Shown: positions 18,103 to 28,172, numbered from the stretch's first letter. The stretch is DNA of 41,106 nucleotides from an uncultured Gammaproteobacteria bacterium (GCA_937900515.1 CALCCU010000133.1:1-41106); one strand, 5' to 3'. Notes: generated from the letters alone by a model not told the origin. Made by a program: numbers and translations.

Positions 18103-19443
18103 ATGATCGATAAAATTGTCATTGCCAATCGCGGCGAAATAGCTCTTCGTGTTCTACGAGCATGTAAAGAATTAGGCATCAAAACAGTAGCAGTTCACTC
18201 AGATGTAGATCGTGACTTAAAACATGTTCTATTAGCTGATGAAACAGTATGTATTGGTCCTGCGCCTTCTTCTGAAAGCTATCTAAATGTACCTGCAATA
18301 ATTAGTGCAGCTGAAATCACCGATGCTTCTGCAATTCATCCTGGCTATGGTTTTTTATCTGAGAATGCTGATTTTGCTGAACGTGTAGAACAAAGTGGCT
18401 TTATTTTCATTGGTCCTAAATCTGAAACCATTCGCATGATGGGTGACAAGGTTTCTGCGATTAAAGCGATGAAAGACGCTGGTGTTCCTTGTGTTCCTGG
18501 TTCTGATGGTGGACTAGGAGATGATAATGAAACAAACCTTCGTTTAGCGAGAGAAATTGGCTACCCACTGATCATCAAAGCATCTGGTGGTGGTGGTGGT
18601 CGTGGTATGCGCGAAGTACATAGCGAAGCTCACCTTATTAATGCGATTACATTAACCAAAAGTGAAGCTAAATCATTATTTGGTAATGGCATGGTATATA
18701 TGGAGAAATTCCTTCAAAACCCACGTCACGTCGAATTCCAAGTATTAGCTGATCAGCATGGTAATGCCGTACATTTAGGTGAACGTGATTGTTCAATGCA
18801 ACGTCGTCATCAAAAAGTAGTAGAAGAAGCGCCAGCCCCAGGTCTTTCAGATGAATTACGGGCTAAGATGGGTAAAATTTGTGCTGAAGCTTGTGTTCGA
18901 ATTGGCTACCGTGGTGCTGGTACATTTGAGTTCCTATACCAAGATGACGAATTCTATTTCATCGAAATGAATACTCGAATTCAAGTAGAGCACACCATCA
19001 CAGAACAAATCACGGGTATTGATTTAGTTGCAGAGCAAATCAGAATAGCAGCAGGTGAGCCTCTGTCATTTACTCAAGATGACATTGTATTAAATGGCCA
19101 CTCTATTGAGTGTCGTATTAATGCTGAAGATGCTAAAACATTTATGCCAAGCCCAGGTAAAGTGACTCATTACCATGCTCCAGGTGGTATTGGCATTCGT
19201 ATGGACTCCCATATATATAGTGGTTACAGCGTGCCGCCAAACTATGACTCTATGATTGGTAAATTAATCGCTCATGGGCCGACACGTGAATCTGCGATTT
19301 CTCGCATGCTAACAGCATTGAGTGAAATTGGTATAGAAGGCATTAAAACCAACGTAGCCCTTCAACAAGATATTATGAATGACTTAGCCTTTAAAGAAGG
19401 TGGTACCAACATTCATTATCTTGAAAAGAAATTAGGACTGTAA
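18103..19443 (+). CDS. accC: Biotin carboxylase subunit of acetyl-CoA carboxylase
   Basis: AccC uses ATP and bicarbonate to carboxylate biotin on AccB. The N-terminal domain begins [20 protein letters not shown]. The ATP-grasp domain shows the glycine-rich loop [13 protein letters not shown] near 158-170, [12 protein letters not shown] with the conserved histidine near 209, and [18 protein letters not shown] with the metal-binding glutamate and catalytic arginine. The C-terminal domain includes [11 protein letters not shown] and [13 protein letters not shown]. At 446 residues (E. coli 449) it is complete. It is three bases before prmA. Confidence 0.98.
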   Translation: MIDKIVIANRGEIALRVLRACKELGIKTVAVHSDVDRDLKHVLLADETVCIGPAPSSESYLNVPAIISAAEITDASAIHPGYGFLSENADFAERVEQSGFIFIGPKSETIRMMGDKVSAIKAMKDAGVPCVPGSDGGLGDDNETNLRLAREIGYPLIIKASGGGGGRGMREVHSEAHLINAITLTKSEAKSLFGNGMVYMEKFLQNPRHVEFQVLADQHGNAVHLGERDCSMQRRHQKVVEEAPAPGLSDELRAKMGKICAEACVRIGYRGAGTFEFLYQDDEFYFIEMNTRIQVEHTITEQITGIDLVAEQIRIAAGEPLSFTQDDIVLNGHSIECRINAEDAKTFMPSPGKVTHYHAPGGIGIRMDSHIYSGYSVPPNYDSMIGKLIAHGPTRESAISRMLTALSEIGIEGIKTNVALQQDIMNDLAFKEGGTNIHYLEKKLGL

Positions 19444-19446
19444 GCT

Positions 19447-20319
19447 TTGGCCTGGATCCAGTTTATATTTGGTAGTACACCTGATGATGCCGAAGCATTA
19501 TCGGATCATCTACTAGAATGCGGCGCTAGTGCTGTCACTTTTCAAGACAATGAAGATCAACCGATCTACGAGCCTGAAATTGGTACCACCCCTTTATGGG
19601 CTGCTACTAATGTCATAGCTTTATTTGATGCAACTACTGATGTAGATATAATTATTAGCATGCTCACCAGCATGATGGCGCCTGCTCCGGTGCCAAACTA
19701 TCGCATTGAAGCCGTTGAAGATAAAGACTGGGTTCGTGAATGGATGGATAACTTTCACCCAATGAGCTTTGGTGAACGTTTATGGATCTGTCCTAGCTGG
19801 CACACGCCGCCACAAGAAGGTGCCGTGAATATCATGCTTGATCCCGGATTAGCATTTGGCACAGGCACGCACCCTACTACAGCACTTTGCCTGAACTGGC
19901 TTGATCAAGCTGATGTGAAAGATAAAATCGTGATTGATTATGGCTGTGGTAGTGGAATATTAGCTATTGCAGCCGCCTTATTAGGTGCTAAAAAGGTAAT
20001 TGGTGTGGATACGGATCCACAAGCATTGGAAGCCACTCAGGCGAATGCAGAACGCAATGGTGTGGTTATCGATACCTACTTGCCTGATGATTGCCCCGCT
20101 GAAACATGCGATCTATTACTTGCCAATATTCTTGCAGGGCCATTGCAGTCATTATCAGAACATTTAGCTGGCTTAACAAAATCTGGTGCACCCATTGTCT
20201 TATCAGGAATTTTAGACGTTCAGGCTCAAGATGTTAGCGAGAGTTACCAACCTTGGTTTGATATGGAAGCTCCTATCTTAAAAGACGAATGGGTTCGTTT
20301 GGTAGGTCAAAAACGATAA
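19447..20319 (+). CDS. prmA: Ribosomal protein L11 methyltransferase
   Basis: PrmA trimethylates ribosomal protein L11 using S-adenosylmethionine. The TTG at 19447, three bases after accC, is taken as the start because it gives MAWIQF, matching the usual MPWIQ-type N-terminus; no in-frame ATG gives this. The L11-binding N-terminal domain spans about residues 1-100. The catalytic domain contains DPGLAFGTGTHPTT, the SAM-binding VIDYGCGSGILAIAAALLGA (about 157-176) with acidic loop VDTDP, and the NPPY-like LLANILAGPL. Length 290 is standard. Its stop overlaps the dusB start by one base. Confidence 0.96.
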   Translation: MAWIQFIFGSTPDDAEALSDHLLECGASAVTFQDNEDQPIYEPEIGTTPLWAATNVIALFDATTDVDIIISMLTSMMAPAPVPNYRIEAVEDKDWVREWMDNFHPMSFGERLWICPSWHTPPQEGAVNIMLDPGLAFGTGTHPTTALCLNWLDQADVKDKIVIDYGCGSGILAIAAALLGAKKVIGVDTDPQALEATQANAERNGVVIDTYLPDDCPAETCDLLLANILAGPLQSLSEHLAGLTKSGAPIVLSGILDVQAQDVSESYQPWFDMEAPILKDEWVRLVGQKR

Positions 20320-21305
20320 TGAATATTGGTCCATACACTTTACCTAACAATCTGTTTTTAGCACCCATGGCAGGTGTAACGGATCGCCCTTTCCGACAAT
20401 TGTGTCGTCGTTTAGGCGCGGGTATGGTAGTTTCAGAAATGATTACAGCCAATAAATCATTATGGGCAAGTAAAAAGTCACTACTTCGGGCTAACCATGA
20501 TGGTGAGCCTGAACCACGCTCAATTCAAATCGCAGGTACTGATCCAGCAATGATGGCAGAAGCTGCTATTCATAATGTAAGGCAAGGCGCTCACATCATA
20601 GATATCAATATGGGCTGCCCAGCGAAAAAAGTGTGTAATGTCATGGCAGGTTCTGCATTACTGCAAAATGAAGGATTAGTTTCCAGTATATTAACGGCTG
20701 TTGTTGACGCGGTTGATGTACCCGTTACACTAAAAATAAGAACCGGCTGGGATCACGATAATCGTAATGGCGTTAACATCGCCAAAATTGCTGAAGATTC
20801 AGGAATCCAAGCCTTAGCCGTTCACGGCCGTACTCGTGCCGATGCTTATAAAGGTGAAGCCGAATACGACACTATCGCAGAAATTAAATCAGCGATTCAT
20901 ATTCCTGTAATCGCTAATGGCGACATTTCTAGCCCAGAAAAAGCCAAAATGGTACTGGACTATACACAAGCTGATGCCGTCATGATTGGTCGAGCTGCAC
21001 AAGGTAACCCTTGGATCTTCAAACAAATCGAGCACTATTTAAAGCATGGTGAGCAATTGCAATCGCCAGCTATTTCTGAGGTCCGCCAGACATTAATTGA
21101 TCACCTTCATACTCTCTATGAATTTTATGGTGACTACACAGGTGTTCGTATGGCTCGAAAACATATTGCTTGGTATAGCAAAGGCTTACGTGACGGTAAC
21201 CCTTTCCGCCAGCAGATGAATACGCTTGAACATCCACAACAACAACTCGATTTTACCGAACAGTTCTTCGCTAAACTTGAACAGTCAAATGGAATGGCCG
21301 CATGA
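20319..21305 (+). CDS. dusB: tRNA-dihydrouridine synthase B
   Basis: DusB is an FMN-dependent enzyme that reduces specific uridines in the tRNA D-loop. The start is the ATG at 20319, which shares a base with the prmA stop and follows GGTAGG; a start 30 bases earlier would add residues not seen in the family. The TIM barrel begins with LFLAPMAGVTDRPFRQLCRRLGA. Catalytic cysteine lies in NMGCPAKKV near residue 100. KIRTGW, VHGRTR, VIANGDI and VMIGRAAQGNPW give the flavin and RNA contacts. 328 residues. It overlaps fis by four bases, as in the widespread dusB-fis operon. Confidence 0.97.
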   Translation: MNIGPYTLPNNLFLAPMAGVTDRPFRQLCRRLGAGMVVSEMITANKSLWASKKSLLRANHDGEPEPRSIQIAGTDPAMMAEAAIHNVRQGAHIIDINMGCPAKKVCNVMAGSALLQNEGLVSSILTAVVDAVDVPVTLKIRTGWDHDNRNGVNIAKIAEDSGIQALAVHGRTRADAYKGEAEYDTIAEIKSAIHIPVIANGDISSPEKAKMVLDYTQADAVMIGRAAQGNPWIFKQIEHYLKHGEQLQSPAISEVRQTLIDHLHTLYEFYGDYTGVRMARKHIAWYSKGLRDGNPFRQQMNTLEHPQQQLDFTEQFFAKLEQSNGMAA

Positions 21306-21613
21306 CAGATAGTACACATGACACACCAGCTAGCTCAGAAACTGACGTTACAGCGTGCTTTGACTTATCTGTAGATGCAGAAAAAAAACATGCGCCACTT
21401 AGTGTCTGTGTTGAAGCAGCTTTAAAAGATTATTTCGAACAGCTAAACGGTCAAACAACTACTAACCTTTATGACATGCTGCTCACCGAGGTTGAAGCAC
21501 CTTTATTCAAAGCTACTCTCGAACATACCAATGGTAATCAAAGTCGTGCTGCCGAATTATTGGGTCTTAATCGCGGAACGCTGCGTAAAAAATTAAAAAC
21601 TTACGGCTTATAG
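21302..21613 (+). CDS. fis: DNA-binding protein Fis
   Basis: Fis is a nucleoid-associated DNA-bending dimer that activates stable RNA promoters and shapes chromosome architecture. The conserved core is VCVEAALKDYFEQLNG (about 41-56), followed by YDMLLTEVEAPLFKATLEHTNGNQSRAAELLGLNRGTLRKKL, where the last 25 residues form the helix-turn-helix. At 103 residues it is near the E. coli length (98), with a divergent N-terminal arm. The ATGA overlap with dusB indicates translational coupling. purH starts 24 bases later. Confidence 0.97.
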   Translation: MTDSTHDTPASSETDVTACFDLSVDAEKKHAPLSVCVEAALKDYFEQLNGQTTTNLYDMLLTEVEAPLFKATLEHTNGNQSRAAELLGLNRGTLRKKLKTYGL

Positions 21614-21637
21614 AGCCGGCTAAATCAGGAACAATTC

Positions 21638-23203
21638 ATGAATAAAATCCAACGTGCACTATTAAGTGTTTCAGACAAAACCGGCGTCTTAGAGCTTGCT
21701 CAAGAATTAACACGTTTAGGTGTTGAGTTACTTTCAACAGGCGGTACTGCAAAACTGCTCCAAGAAGCAGGACTTCCTGTGAAAGAAGTATCTGAGCATA
21801 CTGGTTTCCCAGAAATGATGGATGGCCGCATCAAAACCTTACATCCTAAAATTCACGGTGGGTTATTAGGTCGTCGTGGTACTGATGAAGCCATTATGGC
21901 TGAACATGATATTGCGCCTATCGACCTAGTGGTTGTGAATTTATATCCTTTTGAAGCAACTATTGCTCGCGATGACTGTACTCTTGCCATGGCCGTTGAA
22001 AATATCGATATCGGTGGCCCAACGATGTTACGTGCTGCAGCAAAAAATCATGCTTCAGTAACCGTATTAATCGATCCTGCTGACTATTCTCGTGTTATCG
22101 AACAATTAGAAGCAACGGGTGGCGTTGACGATCAAACTCGCTTTGATCTTGCTATCAAAACATTCGAGCACACAGCCCATTATGATGGTGCGATTGCTAA
22201 CTACTTCGGCACACTGACTGAAGGTGACGAGAAAGTTAACTTCCCTCGTACATTCAACAGCCAATTTCATAAAGCACAAGAAATGCGTTACGGTGAAAAC
22301 CCGCATCAAAAAGCTGCGTTTTACACTGAAGCACAACCTGAGTCAGGTACAATCAGTGCTGCGACTCAAATCCAAGGTAAAGAACTCTCTTACAATAATA
22401 TCGCCGATACTGATGCAGCGCTGGAATGTGTAAAAGCCTTCCCTGAGTCACCTGCTTGTGTAATTGTTAAGCATGCCAACCCATGTGGTGTTGCAACAGC
22501 TGATGATTTACTTACCGCTTATGACTTAGCATATCAAACAGATACAACATCTGCCTTTGGCGGCATCATCGCATTTAACCGCGAATTAGATGCAAAAACA
22601 GCACAAGCCATTATTGATCGTCAATTTGTAGAAGTTATTATTGCTCCGTCTATTAGTGATGAAGCCAAAGACGTCATCAGTACTAAAAAGAATGTACGTC
22701 TACTTTGCTGTGGTGCTTTCCCTGAACAACAATCTGAAGGTTTAGACTATAAACGTGTAACGGGCGGTTTATTAGTTCAAGATCGTGACACGGCTCTTGT
22801 GACACAAGATGAGCTAAAAGTAGTCACTAAACTGGCGCCAACCAACGAGCAAATGCTGGACTTATTATTTGCATGGCGTGTGGCTAAATTTGTTAAATCG
22901 AACGCGATTGTATATGTTAGTAAACAACAGACCGTTGGTATTGGAGCAGGTCAAATGAGCCGCGTAGTCAGCAGTCGTATTGCAGGTATTAAAGCAGAAG
23001 ATGCAGGTTTAACGGTACCAGGTGCAGTAATGGCATCAGATGCCTTCTTCCCATTCCGTGATGGCTTAGATGCTGCTGCAGAAGCAGGAATTAGTGCAGT
23101 TATTCAACCCGGTGGTTCTATGCGTGATGATGAAGTTATCGCTGCAGCAGATGAACATGGTATCGCAATGGTGTTTACTGGTATGCGTCATTTCCGCCAC
23201 TAA
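21638..23203 (+). CDS. purH: Bifunctional AICAR transformylase/IMP cyclohydrolase
   Basis: PurH performs the last two steps of IMP synthesis. The N-terminal MGS-like cyclohydrolase domain (about 1-145) includes [25 protein letters not shown] and [20 protein letters not shown]. The transformylase domain shows [14 protein letters not shown], the catalytic KHANPCG with lysine and histidine, [13 protein letters not shown], and the C-terminal [17 protein letters not shown] and [12 protein letters not shown]. 521 residues, full length. In Pseudomonas purD follows; here a CyaA-like gene does, 24 bases away. Confidence 0.98.
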   Translation: MNKIQRALLSVSDKTGVLELAQELTRLGVELLSTGGTAKLLQEAGLPVKEVSEHTGFPEMMDGRIKTLHPKIHGGLLGRRGTDEAIMAEHDIAPIDLVVVNLYPFEATIARDDCTLAMAVENIDIGGPTMLRAAAKNHASVTVLIDPADYSRVIEQLEATGGVDDQTRFDLAIKTFEHTAHYDGAIANYFGTLTEGDEKVNFPRTFNSQFHKAQEMRYGENPHQKAAFYTEAQPESGTISAATQIQGKELSYNNIADTDAALECVKAFPESPACVIVKHANPCGVATADDLLTAYDLAYQTDTTSAFGGIIAFNRELDAKTAQAIIDRQFVEVIIAPSISDEAKDVISTKKNVRLLCCGAFPEQQSEGLDYKRVTGGLLVQDRDTALVTQDELKVVTKLAPTNEQMLDLLFAWRVAKFVKSNAIVYVSKQQTVGIGAGQMSRVVSSRIAGIKAEDAGLTVPGAVMASDAFFPFRDGLDAAAEAGISAVIQPGGSMRDDEVIAAADEHGIAMVFTGMRHFRH

Positions 23204-23227
23204 ACACTTAATAACAAAGAGCTGCTA

Positions 23228-25870
23228 ATGGATGTTTCGCAAGTTCAGAAACTATTTCAAACACATAACCGCTCACGGATTGAGCGGTTAATTGAACTGG
23301 CGCCAAACAAAAAACAGGCTTTTTTCCAATTATTACCGTTACTATTCCACACTAATGAGCCTGAGATGCCTGGGTTTACCCTTGGCGCACCACAAGGCCT
23401 AGTAGAATATCAGCCTACAAAACGTACACTCGATGCCGCTAAGACGCTGCAACGCTCCTTTAATTTCAAACAGCACGCATTCCTTGAATACCCTCTACAG
23501 GGTTTATACCTAATCAATGATTACGGTAGTGTGTACTATCCTGAAAACCCTGAATATGATCTGTTATTAATTCATGCAGCGAATCTGTCTGAAGATGAAA
23601 TTAAACACCTTAATGACAAATTAGACCGCATTGTAAAATGGGCGCTAACATTTGATATCAGGCTCAACACCCAATTAGTTAATCGAGCGATGACGCTCAC
23701 TCAACCTTTAGACAGCCACTATCTAGATAGACTTTACTGCAATGGGTTGATCTTCGGGGGCTGCGCGCCTCTTTGGTGGTTTATTCATCTCGGTGCGGAT
23801 GAGCCAGAAAACTATCAAGCTGCTATACAGAAACTCAATAGCGAACATAACTTTTCTATTGCGACCATTGATTTTGGGCCGCTAGGTAAGCGATCGGCAA
23901 AGGCATTATTTCAACAGGGATACCAGGAAAGTATCAATGCAATGAATAAGGGCCTACCTGGATTTCTAGGCTTATTATACGAACGCATAGTAATTGAACA
24001 TTTTGATGATGCACCATGGCTAGCGAGTGCCTATAAACATGCTGTCTACCAAAATCAAAAAGATACTTTCTTTTGTGATCCTAATATTTTAAAAACCTAC
24101 TATTTATCGAATAAGCTACCTACATCAATACTTGGTCTTGTACGATGTTCATTGTATTTACTCTGTGAGGAAAAGCTCAGCTTCGATATAAAAAATGCAC
24201 CATATCCATGGCGACGCGCATCACTAAAAGCATTTCCTAAATTATGGGATTGGTCTGATTATAATATTAAGGCCATAGATCACCGCTATGAAGCTCGCTT
24301 TCGTGAACGTCTTAAAGAGTTTAAACAAACTCGTTTATTAACTGAAAAGTTAAACAATTTATTAGCTACATTTTCTCAACAGCATAAACTGCAAACAAAT
24401 ACTCAGCAGCAAGAATTGAACTCTCTCCATCGTGAGTTATTTGCTAGCTCACCAGCAATGATAGAAATATTGCCTAATAAGTTATTACCAGAAGAGGGAG
24501 AAGAGTTTTTATTTCTTGAGCGTGATAGTACAGAAAGTAAGTGGTACCTGTTTGAACAAAGTAACACGCCTGACAGAAGTATTGACCCCTTATACAGCGA
24601 TCATTCATTGCTTCGCACTCTGGCGTGGGCTGTCTGCAATAAAGTATTAACAAAGACAAGCCGTATTCGAGTCACAGATAAAACACGAGAAGTGTCCACA
24701 TCACTTTGCTTACCACTTGCCGAGAGCCTTTTAAAATCCCCTATCGCTCAAATAAATTATGCCAGTAATGAACAAACTGAAACATTAGATTCTTGGCAGT
24801 TATTTGCCAATATAGAGGTCACTCCAAAAGAGGCCTTTAAGCGCCAAGATCTCAATTTTTCACTAAGACAACAAGATCCATTTAATTATAGTTTTCAACG
24901 CACCAATCTAATCCTGACCTTAGAAGGTTTAGCGCTTAATTCACATGGGCAATGCCACTATTTTAAATATGACGGCCCTTATGCTGTTGTTGAAATGCTC
25001 AGCACACTAATTAGGTGGACCCCAACAGTAGACCTACTGGATAAGATTGATACTTGGTGTGCAACGCCAAATCTCAGCACGAAAATATCCCAGCGACTAA
25101 CTCGTACCTGTAAGCAGTTATTAACCCACTACTTTAATCACCCAGATAATGGTACTTACATCTTAGAGCTATCAAATAGATTGTATAGAATTCAATGGCA
25201 TGAAGCAGGCTCTGACTATATCGTAGCAACAAAAAAACAAACTTTAGACGATTTACTAGCTGACAAAAAACCTCTTTTTGCTGCAACAAAAATCGATTCA
25301 TTAGTCGACGGCGATGATAAATATTCACTTTTACTTGAGCATCAGGCTGAGAACACAATCAGTCTGTTCTTTTATAAGGAAGCACAACAAATAACCGTCT
25401 ACATTCTTGATGAAGTAGCTAGCATTTATAGCTATTCCTTCACTAAACTAAGACAACAGACCATTGCCAGTAATCTTCGTCAATTTTTTAGTAATAGTTT
25501 GAAAAGTGAACCTGAAGTCCAGTTACATTTTTTCAATATGGAATACCACAACGCTGAGTGGTCACTATCTGAATTTATAATATTCGAAGAAGAGTATAAA
25601 ACTAGCTACTTACCGATAAAAATTGAACTCGATAATCCTATCGCCCCTGTCCAGTGCATTATTCATTGTGGTGCAACCGAGTTTAAAGGGTCAATTAAAA
25701 ACCCAGCTTTATTTAAAAAAGTGCGCGAACTCGTGATGAACCTAAGAAAAGGAGTTAGCAGCTACCCTTTCTATATTACTGAGCTATCATTTTTAAAACA
25801 GCAAGATAATACCTCTCGACAGTATGTTAGTCACAAACAAAAGCTTGAGATATTATTAAATAATCACTAA
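23228..25870 (+). CDS. Class I adenylate cyclase (CyaA) family protein with degenerate active site
   Basis: By comparison with E. coli CyaA as I recall it, 880 residues align along the length. FFQLLPLLFHTNEPEMPGF (32-50) resembles the CyaA N-terminus. DP..L (284 on), LVRCSLYLLCEEKLS and PWRR (to about 330) match the post-catalytic region. ISLFFYKEAQ and ITVYILDE (711-729) match the C-terminal domain. The nucleotidyltransferase signature GSxxS-x6-SDxDxW, however, is reduced to GS at 100-101 and ExD at 109-111, with W replaced by L. The downstream SLGGED-containing segment is missing, and the YRNxWNExRTLHF signature is HGQ/HYFKY-like near 573-581. It could be a pseudoenzyme, a divergent cyclase or a regulator. 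The frame is intact and probably cotranscribed with purH. Confidence 0.8.
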   Translation: MDVSQVQKLFQTHNRSRIERLIELAPNKKQAFFQLLPLLFHTNEPEMPGFTLGAPQGLVEYQPTKRTLDAAKTLQRSFNFKQHAFLEYPLQGLYLINDYGSVYYPENPEYDLLLIHAANLSEDEIKHLNDKLDRIVKWALTFDIRLNTQLVNRAMTLTQPLDSHYLDRLYCNGLIFGGCAPLWWFIHLGADEPENYQAAIQKLNSEHNFSIATIDFGPLGKRSAKALFQQGYQESINAMNKGLPGFLGLLYERIVIEHFDDAPWLASAYKHAVYQNQKDTFFCDPNILKTYYLSNKLPTSILGLVRCSLYLLCEEKLSFDIKNAPYPWRRASLKAFPKLWDWSDYNIKAIDHRYEARFRERLKEFKQTRLLTEKLNNLLATFSQQHKLQTNTQQQELNSLHRELFASSPAMIEILPNKLLPEEGEEFLFLERDSTESKWYLFEQSNTPDRSIDPLYSDHSLLRTLAWAVCNKVLTKTSRIRVTDKTREVSTSLCLPLAESLLKSPIAQINYASNEQTETLDSWQLFANIEVTPKEAFKRQDLNFSLRQQDPFNYSFQRTNLILTLEGLALNSHGQCHYFKYDGPYAVVEMLSTLIRWTPTVDLLDKIDTWCATPNLSTKISQRLTRTCKQLLTHYFNHPDNGTYILELSNRLYRIQWHEAGSDYIVATKKQTLDDLLADKKPLFAATKIDSLVDGDDKYSLLLEHQAENTISLFFYKEAQQITVYILDEVASIYSYSFTKLRQQTIASNLRQFFSNSLKSEPEVQLHFFNMEYHNAEWSLSEFIIFEEEYKTSYLPIKIELDNPIAPVQCIIHCGATEFKGSIKNPALFKKVRELVMNLRKGVSSYPFYITELSFLKQQDNTSRQYVSHKQKLEILLNNH

Positions 25871-25880
25871 TCCTTTCGCT

Positions 25881-25909
25881 TTGAGCATAGCTCTTTTATC
25901 ATGTTCAAT
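25881..25909 (+). promoter_or_regulatory. Candidate argC promoter
   Basis: TTGAGC (25881-25886), a 17-base spacer and TTCAAT (25904-25909) precede argC in the 64-base gap after the CyaA-like gene. The match is moderate (four of six positions in each hexamer). AGAGAAAG just before the ATG is a likely ribosome site. Confidence 0.3.
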
Positions 25910-25934
25910 TAAATCCTTTGTTTAGAGAAAGCAC

Positions 25935-26963
25935 ATGATTGAAGTTGGCATTGTTGGTGGCACAGGTTATACCGGTGTTGAATTACTTAGGCTTTTGGCT
26001 CACCATCCAGAAGTAAACCTTAACGTGATTACTTCGCGTAGTGAAGCTGGCATGGCTGTCAGCGATCTATTTCCTAACTTACGAGGTCATGTGGATCTCG
26101 CATTCACCGTGCCTGACGTTGAAAAATTAGCGGCTTGTGATGTCGTATTTTTTGCTACGCCGCATACTGTTGCGATGGCATTGGTTCCAGAACTCATTGC
26201 TCGAGGTACACGTGTTATCGATTTATCTGCTGATTTCCGTCTAAAAGATGCTGTTGAGTGGGAGCACTGGTACAACATGCCGCACACCTGCCCAGAGCTT
26301 CTTGAGCAAGCAGTTTATGGCCTACCAGAACTAAACCGTGAACAGATAAAGTCAGCTCAGTTAATTGCTGCTCCAGGCTGCTACCCAACCGCAACACAAC
26401 TTGGCTTCTTACCTTTATTAGAAAATAATCTTATCGATCCAAACCACCTTATTGCCGATGCTAAATCAGGCGTGAGTGGGGCTGGACGTAAAGCATCTAT
26501 CGGAGCCTTATTAGCCGAATCAGCTGAGAGTATGAAAGCCTATGCGGTTGCCGGCCATCGTCACCTCCCAGAAATTAGACAAGGTTTAAATATAGTTAGC
26601 CAGCAAGATGTAAACCTAACTTTTGTACCCCACTTAACACCGATGATTCGAGGTATACACGCCACTTTGTACGGACAACTGACTACTGACGTTGATTTAC
26701 AATCATTGTTTGAACAACGCTATGCCAATGAACCATTTGTAGATGTAATGCCTGCGGGTTCTCACCCTGAAACACGTAGTGTTCGTGGTGCAAATGTTTG
26801 CCGTATTGCAATTCATCAACCACAAAACAGTAATACAGTAGTGGTTCTATCCGTAATCGATAACCTTGTAAAAGGTGCGTCAGGTCAAGCGATTCAAAAT
26901 ATGAATATTATGTTTGGTTTTGACGAAAAATTATCAATCGATACCATTGCAGCGATGCCTTAA
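25935..26963 (+). CDS. argC: N-acetyl-gamma-glutamyl-phosphate reductase
   Basis: ArgC is the NADPH-dependent third enzyme of arginine synthesis, converting N-acetylglutamyl phosphate to the semialdehyde. The Rossmann motif [17 protein letters not shown] is at residues 5-21. Catalytic C149 lies in [15 protein letters not shown], and [10 protein letters not shown] and GHRHLPEI form the substrate site. The C-terminus has [20 protein letters not shown]. At 342 residues it is the long (type 1) form. The next gene starts six bases after it, the order seen in Pseudomonas (argC, membrane protein, bactofilin, erpA). Confidence 0.97.
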   Translation: MIEVGIVGGTGYTGVELLRLLAHHPEVNLNVITSRSEAGMAVSDLFPNLRGHVDLAFTVPDVEKLAACDVVFFATPHTVAMALVPELIARGTRVIDLSADFRLKDAVEWEHWYNMPHTCPELLEQAVYGLPELNREQIKSAQLIAAPGCYPTATQLGFLPLLENNLIDPNHLIADAKSGVSGAGRKASIGALLAESAESMKAYAVAGHRHLPEIRQGLNIVSQQDVNLTFVPHLTPMIRGIHATLYGQLTTDVDLQSLFEQRYANEPFVDVMPAGSHPETRSVRGANVCRIAIHQPQNSNTVVVLSVIDNLVKGASGQAIQNMNIMFGFDEKLSIDTIAAMP

Positions 26964-26969
26964 CCGTTA

Positions 26970-27647
26970 ATGTCATATTCTGCACATCACATTATCGAAC
27001 AGCCACGGCCTTTACGTAAGGCGGTTATTTTTATCCTGACCGCAGCATTAGGTGCAGGACTGCTGTGGTTGTTCCTACACAATAAGTTCGATCAACAACT
27101 GAAAACCATTACAGAACTTGAGCAAAAAATCGAGCAAGTTAAAACGAATAATCAACGTCTACAGAAAATTGCCAACTTATCTCCTAAAGCTAAATCTGAT
27201 CTTGCCATAGAGAAGGAAACAAATGCCCAACTTCGACTAGAACTTGAACAATTGCACAAGCAAATATTGACTCAAAATAAAGACATTTTATTCTATCAAT
27301 CTATAACCCAAGGAAATAACTCTAGTAAATTACAGTTCAAAGATCTGTATTTAAGCACTGATGAGACTGATAGCAATACGACTCGTTACCGACTAGTTAT
27401 CACCCAAGGAAAAAAAATCACCTCTCCTATTCAGGGTAATATAAAAATCATGCTCAATACAGAGGCTAATGGTGAGACTAAGCGTCTGCTGCTAGATGAG
27501 CATAAGTTAAACCTCCGACACGTCCAAGTAATCGAAGGTATGATCACTCTAGACTCTGGAACTAGCCCTAAAACAATATCGGTTGATTTAATACAAAAGA
27601 AAAAAATCACGCTATCTAAAACGTTTGATTGGCAACTAACCCCGTAA
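26970..27647 (+). CDS. Membrane-anchored coiled-coil protein (DUF6776-like)
   Basis: A 225-residue protein of unknown function. A short cytoplasmic N-terminus (about 1-16) precedes one membrane segment at about 17-36 (AVIFILTAALGAGLLWLFL). A coiled coil follows at about 40-115 with strong heptads (ITELEQKIEQVKTNNQRLQKI; ETNAQLRLELEQLHKQI). A C-terminal beta-rich periplasmic domain (about 120-225) contains FKDLYLSTDE and RYRLVITQGKK. The family name is my recollection of what sits in this position in relatives. Its conserved position beside a bactofilin suggests a role at the cell envelope, but no biochemical function can be read from the sequence. Confidence 0.8.
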   Translation: MSYSAHHIIEQPRPLRKAVIFILTAALGAGLLWLFLHNKFDQQLKTITELEQKIEQVKTNNQRLQKIANLSPKAKSDLAIEKETNAQLRLELEQLHKQILTQNKDILFYQSITQGNNSSKLQFKDLYLSTDETDSNTTRYRLVITQGKKITSPIQGNIKIMLNTEANGETKRLLLDEHKLNLRHVQVIEGMITLDSGTSPKTISVDLIQKKKITLSKTFDWQLTP

Positions 27648-27671
27648 TCACAGATCTATAGGTGCTCCTCC

Positions 27672-28115
27672 ATGTTCAATAAAAATAAACACAAAAGAAA
27701 AGCGGCTAGACTAGATACATTAATTGGTACAAACACTCATATTAAAGGTGACTTAAACTTTAGTGGCGGTCTGCGAATTGACGGCAGTATCACAGGTAAT
27801 ATTTTTGCTGAAAGCGAATCTAATTCAACCCTTACTCTCAGTGAAAAAGGCCAAATTGAAGGCGACATAAAAGTTCCAAACCTATTAATAAATGGTTCAA
27901 TTTCTGGCAACGTGTATGCATCTAAACACGTTGAACTAGCTGGAAAGGCTAAAGTGATGGGTAACGTTTACTACCATATGCTTGAAATGGAAATAGGCGC
28001 AGAAGTAAATGGCCAGTTAATCCGCATGACAGAAGAAAATAATAATATTCTCGACTTAGAACATGAGTCAGTTGAAGGTACTGACGAAGCTAGTCTAAGA
28101 CTACCTCCAGAATAA
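27672..28115 (+). CDS. Bactofilin-family polymer-forming protein
   Basis: Bactofilins polymerise without nucleotides into filaments that scaffold cell-envelope enzymes. The core (about residues 15-115) is a right-handed beta-helix with short repeats: LIGTNTHIKGDLNFSGGLRIDGSITGNIFA, LTLSEKGQIEGDIKV, LLINGSISGNVYASKHVELAGKAKVMGNVYY. Flanking tails are charged and disordered, a basic N-terminus and an acidic C-terminus (about 118-147). Length 147 is normal. It follows the membrane coiled-coil gene by 24 bases; a partnership is inferred from position only. Confidence 0.93.
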   Translation: MFNKNKHKRKAARLDTLIGTNTHIKGDLNFSGGLRIDGSITGNIFAESESNSTLTLSEKGQIEGDIKVPNLLINGSISGNVYASKHVELAGKAKVMGNVYYHMLEMEIGAEVNGQLIRMTEENNNILDLEHESVEGTDEASLRLPPE

Positions 28116-28172
28116 GAACGACAAGGAAAGCTTCTATCCCGAATTAGATCTAGTCTTTGAAATTAAACACTA

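Noticed and set aside
20289-20318. Ten-codon extension of dusB
   Set aside because: The family starts at MNIGPY-like residues and the ATG overlapping the prmA stop fits coupled translation.
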